Shown: positions 34,159-42,661, counted from the first letter of the stretch. The stretch: 64,000 bases of DNA from Ruminococcus sp. (GCA_016290875.1 JAEEVL010000003.1:121538-185537); one strand, 5' to 3'. Notes: generated by a model from the sequence alone, not told the origin. Numbers and translations are program-made.

Positions 34159-35091
34159 ATGTCAAAAATTTTCAAGGGCGCTACCGGCCTTATCGGTAAT
34201 ACTCCTCTCGTGGAGTTCACAAATATTGCAAGCTCACAGGGCGTTGAAGCTACTGTACTCGCTAAGCTCGAATACTTCAATCCCGCAGGAAGCGTAAAGG
34301 ACAGAATCGCACTCGCTATGATCGAGGACGCTGAAAAGAAAGGTGTTCTCAAGAAGGGCGCAACTATCATTGAGCCTACATCCGGAAACACCGGTATCGG
34401 CCTTGCTTCCATCGCAGCTGCAAAGGGCTATAAGGTCATCCTTACAATGCCCGAGACCATGAGCGTTGAGAGAAGAAACATCCTCAAAGCTTACGGTGCT
34501 GATATAGTTCTCACCGACGGCTCACAGGGTATGAAGGGTGCTATCGCAAAGGCAGAGGAGCTTGCAAAGACAACTCCCAACAGTTTCGTTCCCGCACAGT
34601 TCGAGAACCCTGCTAACCCTGAGATCCACAAGCTCACAACAGGCCCCGAAATATGGAACGATACAGACGGCAAAGTAGATATATTCATTGCCGGTGTAGG
34701 TACAGGCGGTACAGTAACAGGTACAGGTGAATACCTCAAGTCACAGAACCCCAATGTCAAGGTAGTTGCTGTCGAGCCTAAGGATTCTCCCGTGCTTTCA
34801 AAGGGCACAGCCGGTCCTCACAAGATACAGGGTATCGGTGCAGGATTTGTCCCCAAGACTCTCAACACAGATGTATACGATGAGGTCATCGCAGTATCAA
34901 ACGAAGATTCATTTGAAACCGCTAAGCTCATCGCAAAGCAGGAGGGCGTTCTTGTCGGCATTTCTTCAGGTGCTGCTTACTATGCAGCTTTAGAGCTCGC
35001 TAAGAGACCTGAGAACAAGGGCAAGACAATAGTAGCTCTGCTCCCCGACAGCGGCGACAGATACTATTCAACACCCCTTTTCAACGACTGA
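34159..35091 (+). CDS. cysK: Cysteine synthase A (O-acetylserine sulfhydrylase)
   Basis: A 310-residue PLP enzyme making cysteine from O-acetylserine and sulfide. PLP lysine K47 lies in [11 protein letters not shown]; the substrate loop is [19 protein letters not shown]; the phosphate-binding glycines are [15 protein letters not shown]; the C-terminal half has [15 protein letters not shown] and [13 protein letters not shown]. The open frame extends to 34126 but AAGGAGGA sits before the ATG at 34159 and the family starts there. Promoter and a palindromic operator candidate precede it. Directly downstream begins the accessory island with a 69-bp repeat. Confidence 0.96.
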   Translation: MSKIFKGATGLIGNTPLVEFTNIASSQGVEATVLAKLEYFNPAGSVKDRIALAMIEDAEKKGVLKKGATIIEPTSGNTGIGLASIAAAKGYKVILTMPETMSVERRNILKAYGADIVLTDGSQGMKGAIAKAEELAKTTPNSFVPAQFENPANPEIHKLTTGPEIWNDTDGKVDIFIAGVGTGGTVTGTGEYLKSQNPNVKVVAVEPKDSPVLSKGTAGPHKIQGIGAGFVPKTLNTDVYDEVIAVSNEDSFETAKLIAKQEGVLVGISSGAAYYAALELAKRPENKGKTIVALLPDSGDRYYSTPLFND

Positions 35092-35124
35092 TGCAACAGC
35101 ACAAAAATCCTGAAGCGTCTAACT

Positions 35125-35193
35125 GTGGTAATTATTTAGAAATATTGTGAGGCGTATTGAGGCAAACCCTTTTGAAAAAGGGTTCTTCCTCAA
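35125..35193 (+). repeat. 69-bp island-border repeat, left copy
   Basis: It matches the reverse complement of 45229-45297 at 62 of 69 positions by eye. Inside is a long imperfect hairpin: ATTGAGG and CCTCAAT outer arms, AACCCTTTT / AAAAGGGTT inner arms. It starts 33 bp after the cysK stop, reading in the cysK direction. It may be a dispersed terminator-like repeat rather than a transposon end. Confidence 0.8.
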
Positions 35194-35245
35194 TGCTCAC
35201 GGTTCTTAACGGAGAAACATCTAATCAAACTGAATAGGATAACTG

Positions 35246-35275
35246 ATCCCGATACAATAAGTATCGGGATTTTTC
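35246..35275 (+). terminator. Terminator downstream of cysK
   Basis: Perfect stem ATCCCGATAC / GTATCGGGAT, AATAA loop, TTTT tail. Confidence 0.88.
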
Positions 35276-35477
35276 ATTGTTGTAAGCTTATGTTGCCTAT
35301 TTAAGACCAAGGCTTATCTCTAATAAACGATTGGGAATTTTCCATAGAATATCCTTTGGTTTATTATTTTTTAGAATATTATAGTCACTTTTTATTAAAC
35401 AAGTAAATACGCTATGTGATAATTTTGTAAGATCGAAGATATGATCAATAAGAATGTTATAAAGGGCATGCAATATC

Positions 35478-35506
35478 TTGCAAATTTTAAACAATTGTAG
35501 TATAAT
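35478..35506 (+). promoter_or_regulatory. Promoter of the LytTR regulator gene
   Basis: TTGCAA (35478-35483), 17-bp spacer, TATAAT (35501-35506), about 65 bases of leader. No 21-bp direct repeat precedes it, so the regulator is probably constitutively made. The 35276-35477 stretch is AT-rich without a supported gene. Confidence 0.78.
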
Positions 35507-35578
35507 TGAATTAACCTGTTGCAGTAAACCAATACACCAATATGACACACTAATATTTTTAATTGGAGATACGATACA

Positions 35579-36292
35579 ATGAAATTAAATATTGCAATCT
35601 GCGATGATGACGAAAGAACGCTCGAAGATATATGCTACAAACTTAAAACCATAATCAATAATTGTATAATAGACCGGTACTATTCTGGATCTTCACTCAT
35701 TAGAGAAAAAAAGAATTATGATCTTGTATTTCTTGACATTGATATGAACGAACTTGATGGAATGATGACTGCGAGATATATCAAAACTAAATCATTAGCA
35801 AGGTATCTTATTTTACTTTCTAAGAAAACAGATTATATGGAGGAAGCTTTCAAAGTTAGGGCTTTTCGTTACATTACAAAACCTATAAAGGCATCGACGA
35901 TTTGCGAGGCTTTAACAAGCATTGCGCAAGAATACAGAGATAGAAAATACATAGTTATAAAGTATAGCAGCAAAGTTGTATCTGTGAATCTCGATGACAT
36001 CATTTACTTTGAGGCATATGGTGATGGCACGTATATATTTACAGCCGAAAACGTCTATACGACTTCAGAACCTTTAAAAAAATGGCTTTCAGTTGTAGAG
36101 AACATGGGTTTTTTCCAGGTACATAGGTCGTATATCGTTTCTCTCGATTACGTTAAGAATATACGGAAATACGAAATAGAACTGAAAGGAATGAAAGCAT
36201 CTCCACCTGTCTCTCATAGAAAGTTTGCGAAATTTAAAAAGTGTTTCCTTGAATATGCAAGTTTACAGCAGTTCGTTTGTAATGCGCCCTAA
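35579..36292 (+). CDS. LytTR-family response regulator (AgrA-like)
   Basis: A 237-residue regulator. The receiver (about 1-115) starts LNIAICDDDERTLEDI (acidic pair D9/D10), has the phosphoacceptor in LVFLDIDMNELDGM and lysine in RYITKPIKAS. The LytTR DNA-binding domain (about 130-230) reads DDIIYFEAYGDGTYIFT, MGFFQVHRSYIVSLDYVKNI and PPVSHRKFAKFKK. It resembles regulators of bacteriocin and quorum-sensing operons. No histidine kinase or inducer peptide gene is adjacent, which is unusual for this class. Matching 21-bp-spaced direct repeats lie before the ATPase and peptide genes downstream, so these are the probable targets. The gene is AT-rich compared with cysK. Confidence 0.93.
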   Translation: MKLNIAICDDDERTLEDICYKLKTIINNCIIDRYYSGSSLIREKKNYDLVFLDIDMNELDGMMTARYIKTKSLARYLILLSKKTDYMEEAFKVRAFRYITKPIKASTICEALTSIAQEYRDRKYIVIKYSSKVVSVNLDDIIYFEAYGDGTYIFTAENVYTTSEPLKKWLSVVENMGFFQVHRSYIVSLDYVKNIRKYEIELKGMKASPPVSHRKFAKFKKCFLEYASLQQFVCNAP

Positions 36293-36523
36293 GAAATCAA
36301 TTCTGCTGTTTCAGATGCTATATGATATATAATTCCTGATAACTGATTTCGATTATTCTGCTTTTCTAATTAGAATACCGCATGAAAAAACGATATTAGC
36401 TTTTCAATGCACAAAGGATTATATAGATTATTCAAACTATTCGCTTGGCTTTATTTACTTAAAAAAGATAACTACATTACAGTAAGCTTTCATATTTAAA
36501 AGAGCAATGGTATGATTAATAAC

Positions 36524-36553
36524 ACGTTTACCGTCATAACTGTTGCGTTTGCC
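36524..36553 (+). promoter_or_regulatory. LytTR-type direct repeat upstream of the ABC operon
   Basis: ACGTTTACC (36524-36532) and GCGTTTGCC (36545-36553) are exactly 21 bp apart (9 + 12), and the second ends 8 bp before the -35 box. Spacing and sequence fit LytTR activator sites. Confidence 0.75.
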
Positions 36554-36561
36554 AAAAAGCA

Positions 36562-36590
36562 TTGACATATTTATCGACTTGAAGTAAAAT
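36562..36590 (+). promoter_or_regulatory. Promoter of the ABC immunity operon
   Basis: Consensus TTGACA (36562-36567), 17-bp spacer, TAAAAT (36585-36590). The leader to the ATPase ATG is about 165 bases and contains no supported ORF. The rest of the 36293-36761 gap holds nothing else recognisable. Confidence 0.78.
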
Positions 36591-36761
36591 AAAATTAATG
36601 TGCGATTAATAATAAACGTTTCCACGCATACTATCTTTTTGTCATTTGACTTACGATAAAGCTATTCTTGCTAACAGATTTACGACAGATGTCGCGTTCG
36701 TATTCTAAGTACAAGGTTTCGATATTATTTATTGTTCAATCTATAGAAAGAGAGATACACT

Positions 36762-37685
36762 ATGGAATATATTATGAGAATGCATTCAGTAAAAAAGAAA
36801 TATAACGATTTTACAGCGCTTAACGGACTTAATATGAATATTCCTAAGCACTCAATTTATGGTTTTGTCGGTAAAAATGGTGCTGGAAAAACAACTCTTA
36901 TAAGAACTATATGTGGTCTTCAAAACGTTACAGAAGGCAAGTATGAGCTTTTTGGCGTTAGTCACACAGACTCACGAATAAACGATGTCAGAAAGAAAAT
37001 AGGTGCGATAATAGAATCACCTTCGCTCTATCAGAGAATGAACGCTCTTGACAATATGAAACAGAGGTGTCGATCACTTGGCGTATCAAGCGCAAACGTC
37101 AAAAGTATACTTGATTTTGTGGGCCTTGGCAGTACTGGCAAAAAAACGGTGAAGAACTTCTCTCTTGGAATGAGACAGCGTCTTGGTATAGGTATGGCGC
37201 TCTGTGGAGATCCAGAGTTCCTTATACTTGACGAGCCAATAAACGGTCTTGATCCACAGGGAATCCTTGAGATACGCAACCTTATCACAGACCTGAATCG
37301 CAATCACGGAATGACCATTCTCATATCAAGTCATATTCTTGATGAACTTTCAAAGGTCGCAACATACTATGGATTTATCAATAACGGGGTTATGATAAAC
37401 GAATTCAGTTCAAATGAGCTTGAGACATATTTTCACCCATATGTACATTTGAGCGTTACTGATAATAATGTCCTTAAAGAATACCTTGATGGAAATGAGA
37501 TGAAGTACATTATTAACAACGATGGTTCAATTGATATTTTTGATACAATAGATTATTCTGAATTTGCAATAGAATTATACAGATCTAGTTGTAAGATTCT
37601 ATCAATAAACGAATGCGGTAGAAATCTTGAGGACTTTTTTATTTCGCTTGTTGGAGGAGAGAACAATGAAAAAAATGCTGTGTGA
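36762..37685 (+). CDS. ABC transporter ATPase, BcrA-like (bacteriocin self-protection type)
   Basis: A 307-residue ABC ATPase: Walker A GKNGAGKTTLIRTI, Q-loop region IIESPSLYQRMNALDNM, signature FSLGMRQRLGIGMAL, Walker B FLILDEPINGLD, and the H-loop ILISSHILDEL. The C-terminal 90 residues are typical of BcrA/antibiotic-transport ATPases. Together with the permease it would form an exporter that protects the cell from its own bacteriocin; that role is inferred from position between the regulator and the peptide. The stop codon overlaps the permease start by 20 bp, so the two are translationally coupled. Transcribed from a LytTR-type promoter. Confidence 0.9.
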   Translation: MEYIMRMHSVKKKYNDFTALNGLNMNIPKHSIYGFVGKNGAGKTTLIRTICGLQNVTEGKYELFGVSHTDSRINDVRKKIGAIIESPSLYQRMNALDNMKQRCRSLGVSSANVKSILDFVGLGSTGKKTVKNFSLGMRQRLGIGMALCGDPEFLILDEPINGLDPQGILEIRNLITDLNRNHGMTILISSHILDELSKVATYYGFINNGVMINEFSSNELETYFHPYVHLSVTDNNVLKEYLDGNEMKYIINNDGSIDIFDTIDYSEFAIELYRSSCKILSINECGRNLEDFFISLVGGENNEKNAV

Positions 37686-38388
37686 AAGCTTTTTCCGGCT
37701 TGTAAAATCAATGGAATGCTGGCTTGGAATGGTGCTTACGGTAGTGTTCACATTGATATCATCTTCCGCATATATAGGTCGCAGAGATGCCAGTGTTGAC
37801 GAATGGGCTTTTGGTGGAATCAACTTTATGTTCATTTTCGGTTCAGCAGTTATAGGGCTTTTTTTATTTCACGATTATTCCGAAGGAACATTGAGACTGA
37901 AGATTTCATCTGGTAATTCAAGAAATGTATTCTATATTGCCAATCTTATAATATCAGTCTGCTATATGTTAGCGCTCGGCCTAATATATGCTATAACAGC
38001 TCTATTGATAAGCAGAACCGATATAAGCTTAGATGGTTTTGATGTGGCCGCTACAAGAAAGTCAGCACTATTGCTTGTTGGAATTATTATTTCTAACTCT
38101 GCAATAACAACTTTTGTAGGGATGTCGTTTAAGAATGTGTTGGGTGCGATAACTCCGATGCTTATAAATGTTATTATGACATTCCTGATGATTTTTATTT
38201 CGAACGGGAGCAATGAAGGCTCTTTTGGAAAGCTCCTCGCTAAAGCTCTTCCTTACGGTCAAACTGATTTCCTAAGCTGTATTACAGTTCCAAAGGAACT
38301 ACCTACAATGCTCATATGTGCTTTTTTAGTTTCTTTTATTGCAACAGTTTTGGGTACTATAATTTTTAAGTATTCAGATATTAAATAA
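37666..38388 (+). CDS. ABC-2 type permease, six TM helices
   Basis: A 240-residue membrane protein with six hydrophobic segments (about 17-40, 53-72, 97-120, 142-165, 173-193, 213-235). An ABC-2 fold is typical for partners of BcrA-like ATPases. The ATG at 37666 lies within the ATPase gene's end, after GGAGGAGA, so that start is preferred over an in-frame codon at 37627. Extracytoplasmic loops are short and carry IGRRDASVDEWAFGG. It is probably the membrane half of the self-immunity transporter. A hairpin terminator follows, ahead of the bacteriocin gene's own promoter. Confidence 0.87.
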   Translation: MKKMLCESFFRLVKSMECWLGMVLTVVFTLISSSAYIGRRDASVDEWAFGGINFMFIFGSAVIGLFLFHDYSEGTLRLKISSGNSRNVFYIANLIISVCYMLALGLIYAITALLISRTDISLDGFDVAATRKSALLLVGIIISNSAITTFVGMSFKNVLGAITPMLINVIMTFLMIFISNGSNEGSFGKLLAKALPYGQTDFLSCITVPKELPTMLICAFLVSFIATVLGTIIFKYSDIK

Positions 38389-38398
38389 TGTAGCATTT

Positions 38399-38425
38399 GC
38401 AGCAGATATACTCTGCTGCTTTTTT
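38399..38425 (+). terminator. Terminator after the immunity ABC operon
   Basis: GCAGCAGA / TCTGCTGC stem followed by TTTTTT. Confidence 0.88.
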
Positions 38426-38439
38426 ATACGGAAAGAATA

Positions 38440-38469
38440 ACGTTTACCGTAAATAAACTTACGTTCACC
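38440..38469 (+). promoter_or_regulatory. LytTR-type direct repeat upstream of the bacteriocin gene
   Basis: ACGTTTACC (38440-38448) and ACGTTCACC (38461-38469) are exactly 21 bp apart and share 8 of 9 bases. The second ends 9 bp before the -35 box, matching the arrangement before the ABC operon. Confidence 0.82.
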
Positions 38470-38478
38470 CAAAGTATA

Positions 38479-38507
38479 TTGAAGACTCCGCAATAATGTG
38501 GTAATAT
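38479..38507 (+). promoter_or_regulatory. Promoter of the bacteriocin precursor gene
   Basis: TTGAAG (38479-38484), 17-bp spacer, TAATAT (38502-38507). Both boxes are below consensus, as expected for an activator-dependent promoter. Leader of about 40 bases. Confidence 0.7.
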
Positions 38508-38554
38508 GTATTTAGGAAAGCGCTATCCTAAATAGAATATGAGGAGGAATAGTA

Positions 38555-38728
38555 ATGAAAAAGATGAACGAAACTGCTATGAAGGCAGCTAACGGCGGAT
38601 ACACATTTTACTGCGTATGCGGTCACACGGAATCTGGTAGTGGATTCTGGGGCGAATTCAAAGCTGCTGTAAGATATAATAAGCATCTTAAGTACTGTGT
38701 TGAAGCTCACGAAGCAGGTATTGTTTGA
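38555..38728 (+). CDS. Double-glycine bacteriocin precursor with zinc-finger-like core
   Basis: A 57-residue peptide preceded by GAGGAGG. The leader MKKMNETAMKAANGG ends in Gly14-Gly15, the usual cut site of C39 peptidases. The predicted 42-residue core contains C20, C22, C48 and H24, H44, H52, arranged CVCGH then HLKYCVEAH (H-x3-C-x3-H), plus an aromatic/glycine stretch ESGSGFWGEF. The Cys/His layout resembles a small zinc finger, unusual for a bacteriocin. The downstream gene encodes a C39 exporter and the upstream genes encode a LytTR regulator and immunity ABC. Alternatives: a signalling peptide, or a disulfide/thioether-bonded peptide. I do not recognise a named family. Confidence 0.8.
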   Translation: MKKMNETAMKAANGGYTFYCVCGHTESGSGFWGEFKAAVRYNKHLKYCVEAHEAGIV

Positions 38729-38790
38729 TGACAATTTCATGCTTGTATCACGAACATTATGACTGATTACATTATGTTAGTCTAATTCAA

Positions 38791-38828
38791 AAAAGACCTG
38801 CTATCGATTTATTTCGGTGCAGGTCTTT
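38791..38828 (+). terminator. Terminator between peptide and exporter genes
   Basis: AAAAGACCTGC / GCAGGTCTTTG stem with a 17-base loop. The T-run is weak, so it probably allows partial read-through into the exporter, giving more peptide than exporter mRNA. Confidence 0.65.
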
Positions 38829-38863
38829 GCATTGTTAAATAAATTATATTTGGAGAGAAATTA

Positions 38864-41119
38864 ATGAAATATCCTTTTACTTCTCAGCATGACGAAAGAG
38901 ACTGCGGAGCAGCCTGCCTATCAATGATATGCGAGTATTATGGAAAAAAACTGCCTATCGCACGTTTTAGAGAACTAATAAAGGTGGATAATCAAGGCGC
39001 AAATATTTACGGTATAGTTACCGGCGCAAAAGAAATATGCATTGACGCCGATGCTCTATCAGGAACTTTTGATGAACTTAGCGAAGAGATTAGCACCGGA
39101 AACATAAAGTTTCCATTTATTGCAAGAATTGTTAATGAAAAAATGTATGAACATTTCATAGTTGTTTATGGAATGAAAAAAGGACGCTTTATAGTAGGAG
39201 ATCCGGCAAAGAAGAGTCTAACAAAGCTTAAAGCAGAAGATTTTGGTAAATGCTGGCAGGGAGAGGTCATAGTTTTCTCGCCTACTTCAAATTTTGTTAA
39301 AGGCAACGAAAGAAAATGTGGACTTAAAAAATATTTTCGATATATAGCAGCTCAAAAGAAACTTTTGGCGGTTATATTCTGTGTGTCGATAATTATAACG
39401 GGAATAAACCTTTCGAGCACTGTATTTTTTCAGTACGTTCTTCATGCAGCTGTTGATTCTTATGAAGAAGAACTTCACGAAGGAGAAAAACATGAACATG
39501 AACACGAACATGTTGATGAGGATGAAGAGGATTCTAACAACGGAACTGGATTAAGTACAGTGGCACATGTAAGTCCCAAACTTGATCATTGGCTCCAAAA
39601 ACTAAATGTTGCTTGTACAGCTATTATAGTGCTATACGTCATACAAGCATTATTGCAGATTCTAAGGAGTTACATACTTGCAGTCATGGCAAAGAAAATA
39701 GATGTTCCTATTACTATGAATTATTATGGACATCTTATGAAACTTCCTTTTAGTTTTTTTGGAACAAGAAGAACCGGCGAGTTCATGTCAAGATTTTCGG
39801 ATACTGATAAAATTAGAAAAGCAGTTTCATCAGCAACATTGGCTGTAATGCTTGATTCTATCACGGCTATAGGTTGTGGAATACTGCTTTACAAGATAAG
39901 TGATAAGCTTTTTTTGATTATACTTGGAGTTTTGGTAGTGTATTTTTTTATCACGCTGCTGTTTAGAAAACCAATAAAAGATATCAACCACGAACTGATG
40001 GAAAATGAATCGCAGGTCAACTCTTATCTTAAAGAGTCTATCGACGGAATTGAAACTGTTAAGGCATATCAGCTTGAAAATAATACTATCAACAAGACAA
40101 AAAATATGTATGAAGAACTTACAGACAGATACGTTAAGGGTTCTACTATATATTCAGTTCGGAATTCACTAGTAAATTTTGTTCATTCAGCTGGTGTTGT
40201 GAGTGTACTTTGGATAGGTTCTTTGCTTTGCGGAAAAGGTGTGCTCGACATCATTGACCTTCTTACAGTTTATTACTTAATGGGTATGTTCATTGAACCT
40301 GTTGAAAATATTATAAACCTTCAGCCTGAAATACAGACAGCTATTGTTGCAGCTGAGAGACTTGATGATATTACTGAATCAGCGGTTGAAAACAACTATG
40401 CTTTAATGTCATCGACTGAGGAGATTAAAATTAACAACATTGAGATTAAAAACATAGACTTCACATACGGAAATCGTATGCCTGTTCTTGAAGACATTAA
40501 TATAAAGATACCAAAAGGTAAAAAGATAGCAGTTATTGGCGAAAGCGGCTGTGGAAAAACTACCATAGCAAAGCTGCTGTTGTCATTCTATGACGCTACT
40601 AATGGAATGATAGAAATAGACGGAAAAAATATATCAGATATTCCAAAATCAGTAATTAGGAACAGGATAGCCTATATATCACAAAATACCTTTATGTTTT
40701 CTGATTCTATACTCAATAATATCATCCTTGAAAATGATAGCATAAATGAAAACGACTTTGAAAATATTTGTGAGAAATGCAGCATAGATGAATTTGTCAA
40801 TAAAATGCCTCTTGGTTATTTAACTAACCTTGAAGAAAACGGAACCAACATTTCCGGAGGTCAAAGGCAGCGTATTGCAATAGCGCGAGCACTTTTGAAA
40901 CGACCTGATGTGCTTATTATGGATGAAGCTACAAGTAATCTTGATATAGCTACTGAACGCGAGATTATAGAAACAGTATATAACACAGATTACGACCTTA
41001 CTTGTGTTATAATAGCTCACAGACTTGAAACTATTATAAATTGCGACTATGTTTATGTTATGCGTGAAGGTAAAATAGTAAAGAGCGGTATTCCAAGCGA
41101 TATACTAGAAGCGGTATAA
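38864..41119 (+). CDS. Peptidase-containing ABC exporter (C39-TMD-NBD)
   Basis: A 751-residue exporter. C39 peptidase domain (1-140): catalytic C14 in ERDCGAACLSM, H97 in EHFIVVYG, D113 in VGDPA. TM domain (about 160-450) with six helices. ATPase (about 500-750): GESGCGKTTIAKLLL, ISGGQRQRIAIARALL, VLIMDEATSNLD. It should cut the leader at GlyGly and export the core. Between the first two TM helices lies an inserted loop (201-223) packed with His and acids (EGEKHEHEHEHVDEDEED), facing outside, which looks metal-binding and is not usual for this family. The gene is AT-rich, like the rest of the island. Confidence 0.93.
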   Translation: MKYPFTSQHDERDCGAACLSMICEYYGKKLPIARFRELIKVDNQGANIYGIVTGAKEICIDADALSGTFDELSEEISTGNIKFPFIARIVNEKMYEHFIVVYGMKKGRFIVGDPAKKSLTKLKAEDFGKCWQGEVIVFSPTSNFVKGNERKCGLKKYFRYIAAQKKLLAVIFCVSIIITGINLSSTVFFQYVLHAAVDSYEEELHEGEKHEHEHEHVDEDEEDSNNGTGLSTVAHVSPKLDHWLQKLNVACTAIIVLYVIQALLQILRSYILAVMAKKIDVPITMNYYGHLMKLPFSFFGTRRTGEFMSRFSDTDKIRKAVSSATLAVMLDSITAIGCGILLYKISDKLFLIILGVLVVYFFITLLFRKPIKDINHELMENESQVNSYLKESIDGIETVKAYQLENNTINKTKNMYEELTDRYVKGSTIYSVRNSLVNFVHSAGVVSVLWIGSLLCGKGVLDIIDLLTVYYLMGMFIEPVENIINLQPEIQTAIVAAERLDDITESAVENNYALMSSTEEIKINNIEIKNIDFTYGNRMPVLEDINIKIPKGKKIAVIGESGCGKTTIAKLLLSFYDATNGMIEIDGKNISDIPKSVIRNRIAYISQNTFMFSDSILNNIILENDSINENDFENICEKCSIDEFVNKMPLGYLTNLEENGTNISGGQRQRIAIARALLKRPDVLIMDEATSNLDIATEREIIETVYNTDYDLTCVIIAHRLETIINCDYVYVMREGKIVKSGIPSDILEAV

Positions 41120-41577
41120 TGATATATAAGGAAATAAATGTTCATTATTTGGTGTAACAAATAATCTTGGTTATTCACATCTAAGAATCATGTTAAAGCG
41201 GTATACGCGCTACATCTTTATAAATCTCTTATGATCCTCGATATCACACTTCCCATCAGCAGTTTTCTGACTGAATTACATGGCATACCTACCCAACTAT
41301 AAAAATATATTTATAATTATTTACCTTTTCATAAAGCGATTATAGCGTTGCTTATAGCTGCATTATATATCGCACAGATATGAGAACTCTTGAGTCCTTT
41401 ATTGAAGTTGTGACTCGTAACGTTTCCGTGGCAAAGCTTGGAAAACTGCTGACGATGAGACTTTTTAGAAATGTGAGATTGTCGTATTCTTCATGATGAA
41501 GTAACGTTCATAGTTCTTGAAGTGTTCAGGTTTCCCCTTCTACTCGATACACTTAAACATTTCAAAATACAGAAAGA
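41120..41577. other. Gene-poor degraded stretch after the exporter
   Basis: AT-rich, no ORF above about 40 codons with a ribosome site, stops in all frames. It may hold remnants of older insertions; nothing specific was recognised. Confidence 0.5.
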
Positions 41578-41626
41578 TTCCCAGCTATGTGAAACGATAA
41601 GTCTCACATAATATGGGATCTTTTTT
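41578..41626 (+). terminator. Long hairpin with T-run
   Basis: TCCCA..TATGTGA / TCACATA..TGGGA arms with mismatched middle, followed by TTTTTT on the plus strand. It has no obvious plus-strand gene just upstream and may end exporter read-through. Confidence 0.6.
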
Positions 41627-41630
41627 GTAT

Positions 41631-41822
41631 TCATATATCAGCAGGGCAGAACAAGGAACTAATATTTAACTCGCGATTTGCGTGCTCACATACATTGAAT
41701 AACTCGCCAAGCACAGTTGAATTCACAGAAAAATAGCGCAGAAGTATCTCTCCGAGCTGGTAAACTCTTCCGTCGGACAAGTAAATCTTTCTGTCATGGT
41801 AGTGTGCTTCTATCTCAAACAT
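41631..41822 (-). CDS. Small hypothetical protein in the island
   Basis: A 63-residue protein beginning MFEIEAHYHDRKIYLSDGRVYQLGEILLRYF. It has a strong AAGGAGA ribosome site at good distance, which is the main reason to accept it. No signal peptide, TM helix or recognised motif; it is acidic-neutral with two cysteines. It is divergent from the helix-turn-helix gene at 42084 and could be a small accessory gene of the mobile element. Confidence 0.5.
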   Translation of the reverse strand: MFEIEAHYHDRKIYLSDGRVYQLGEILLRYFSVNSTVLGELFNVCEHANRELNISSLFCPADI

Positions 41823-41982
41823 AGTGTCTCCTTTCAGAAATAGTGTTCGATATGTTCTGAAACAATATCTCAGCTTAATATATCGAGAAATGAAATATAC
41901 AAAGGCATAAAATAAAAGTTTACAATTTGTTCACAAAAATAGATTATAGATTGAACTCGGTAGAGATAGTATACTATATCTA

Positions 41983-42011
41983 TTGACTTTTGTCAAGAGA
42001 GCGTGTATACT
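41983..42011 (+). promoter_or_regulatory. Promoter with overlapping inverted repeat
   Basis: TTGACT (41983-41988), 17-bp spacer, TATACT (42006-42011). The -35 region lies in ATTGACTTTTGTCAAG (41982-41997), an inverted repeat (TTGAC/GTCAA) that could bind a repressor, perhaps the product of the gene it drives. Confidence 0.75.
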
Positions 42012-42083
42012 GAACACAGTTAAGACGTCCGGACAACTCTTGACATCACAAGTAAAAACTCGAAACGCGAAAGGAAGATGTAG

Positions 42084-42449
42084 ATGAAAAACATGAACGT
42101 GACTAACTGCACAAGCTATTCTAACGGCGTCAACTCTCCGCTGGAGTATCTCAACATCACTACGCCTGCCGAGTTCAAGGTGGTGATGGATCTACTCTGC
42201 TACTACGACAGCGAAAAGAAAACCTCGACCATAAGCCGCACAGGTATTGCAAGAGACACTGCGATGTCAGTGAGCAATGTTGAGCGTGCACTGAAAACTC
42301 TTGCGCAGAAGGATATCATTCGCATACACAACAACTATGCTGACAACGGTCGTCAGGTCGAGAACTCATATGAGGTCGCATTCCTGAACTATGACATGGA
42401 CGAGGACAAGCTCCGCGACGCAGAGTTGTCGTTGCAGTTTAAAAGCTGA
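42084..42449 (+). CDS. Winged-helix DNA-binding protein of the mobile element
   Basis: A 121-residue protein. The central segment STISRTGIARDTAMSVSNVERALKTLAQKDIIRIH reads as a winged helix-turn-helix like those of replication-initiator or MarR/GntR proteins, followed by a wing (NNYADNGRQVENSYEV). AAGGAAG precedes the ATG. Proteins of this kind occur in Clostridia integrative elements as regulators. With the promoter's inverted repeat, autoregulation is plausible. It lies upstream of the multi-hairpin region and the recombinase. Confidence 0.65.
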   Translation: MKNMNVTNCTSYSNGVNSPLEYLNITTPAEFKVVMDLLCYYDSEKKTSTISRTGIARDTAMSVSNVERALKTLAQKDIIRIHNNYADNGRQVENSYEVAFLNYDMDEDKLRDAELSLQFKS

Positions 42450-42661
42450 TTGTCATAGGGGCTGTGTCATGATGTCATAGGCTTATATATTAAGTATACA
42501 AGAGAATATATAATTATAGCTAAGAAGGAAGATATATATTAACTATCAAAGATAATATAAACTAAGCGCCTTTTTCTTCAGCTATAATATCTGTGACAGC
42601 AGTGTTCGGTTGATAAAAACTGAAACACGCACAGAAAGCCCCTTTTTAGCCGCCCTCAGAG
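42450..42661. other. AT-rich intergenic stretch
   Basis: Runs of AT-rich sequence between the winged-helix gene and the hairpin region, including several TATATA tracts. No gene, no convincing promoter and no repeat family recognised. Confidence 0.5.

Noticed and set aside
35297..35548. Minus-strand ORF of 83 codons between cysK and the LytTR gene
   Set aside because: It starts at GTG with no ribosome site and overlaps the -35/-10 boxes of the LytTR promoter on the other strand; composition is simply AT-rich.
36651..36685. TTACGA repeated at 36651 and 36680 as another LytTR site
   Set aside because: The spacing is 29 bp, not 21, and the copies lie in the transcribed leader, so the 36524 pair fits much better.
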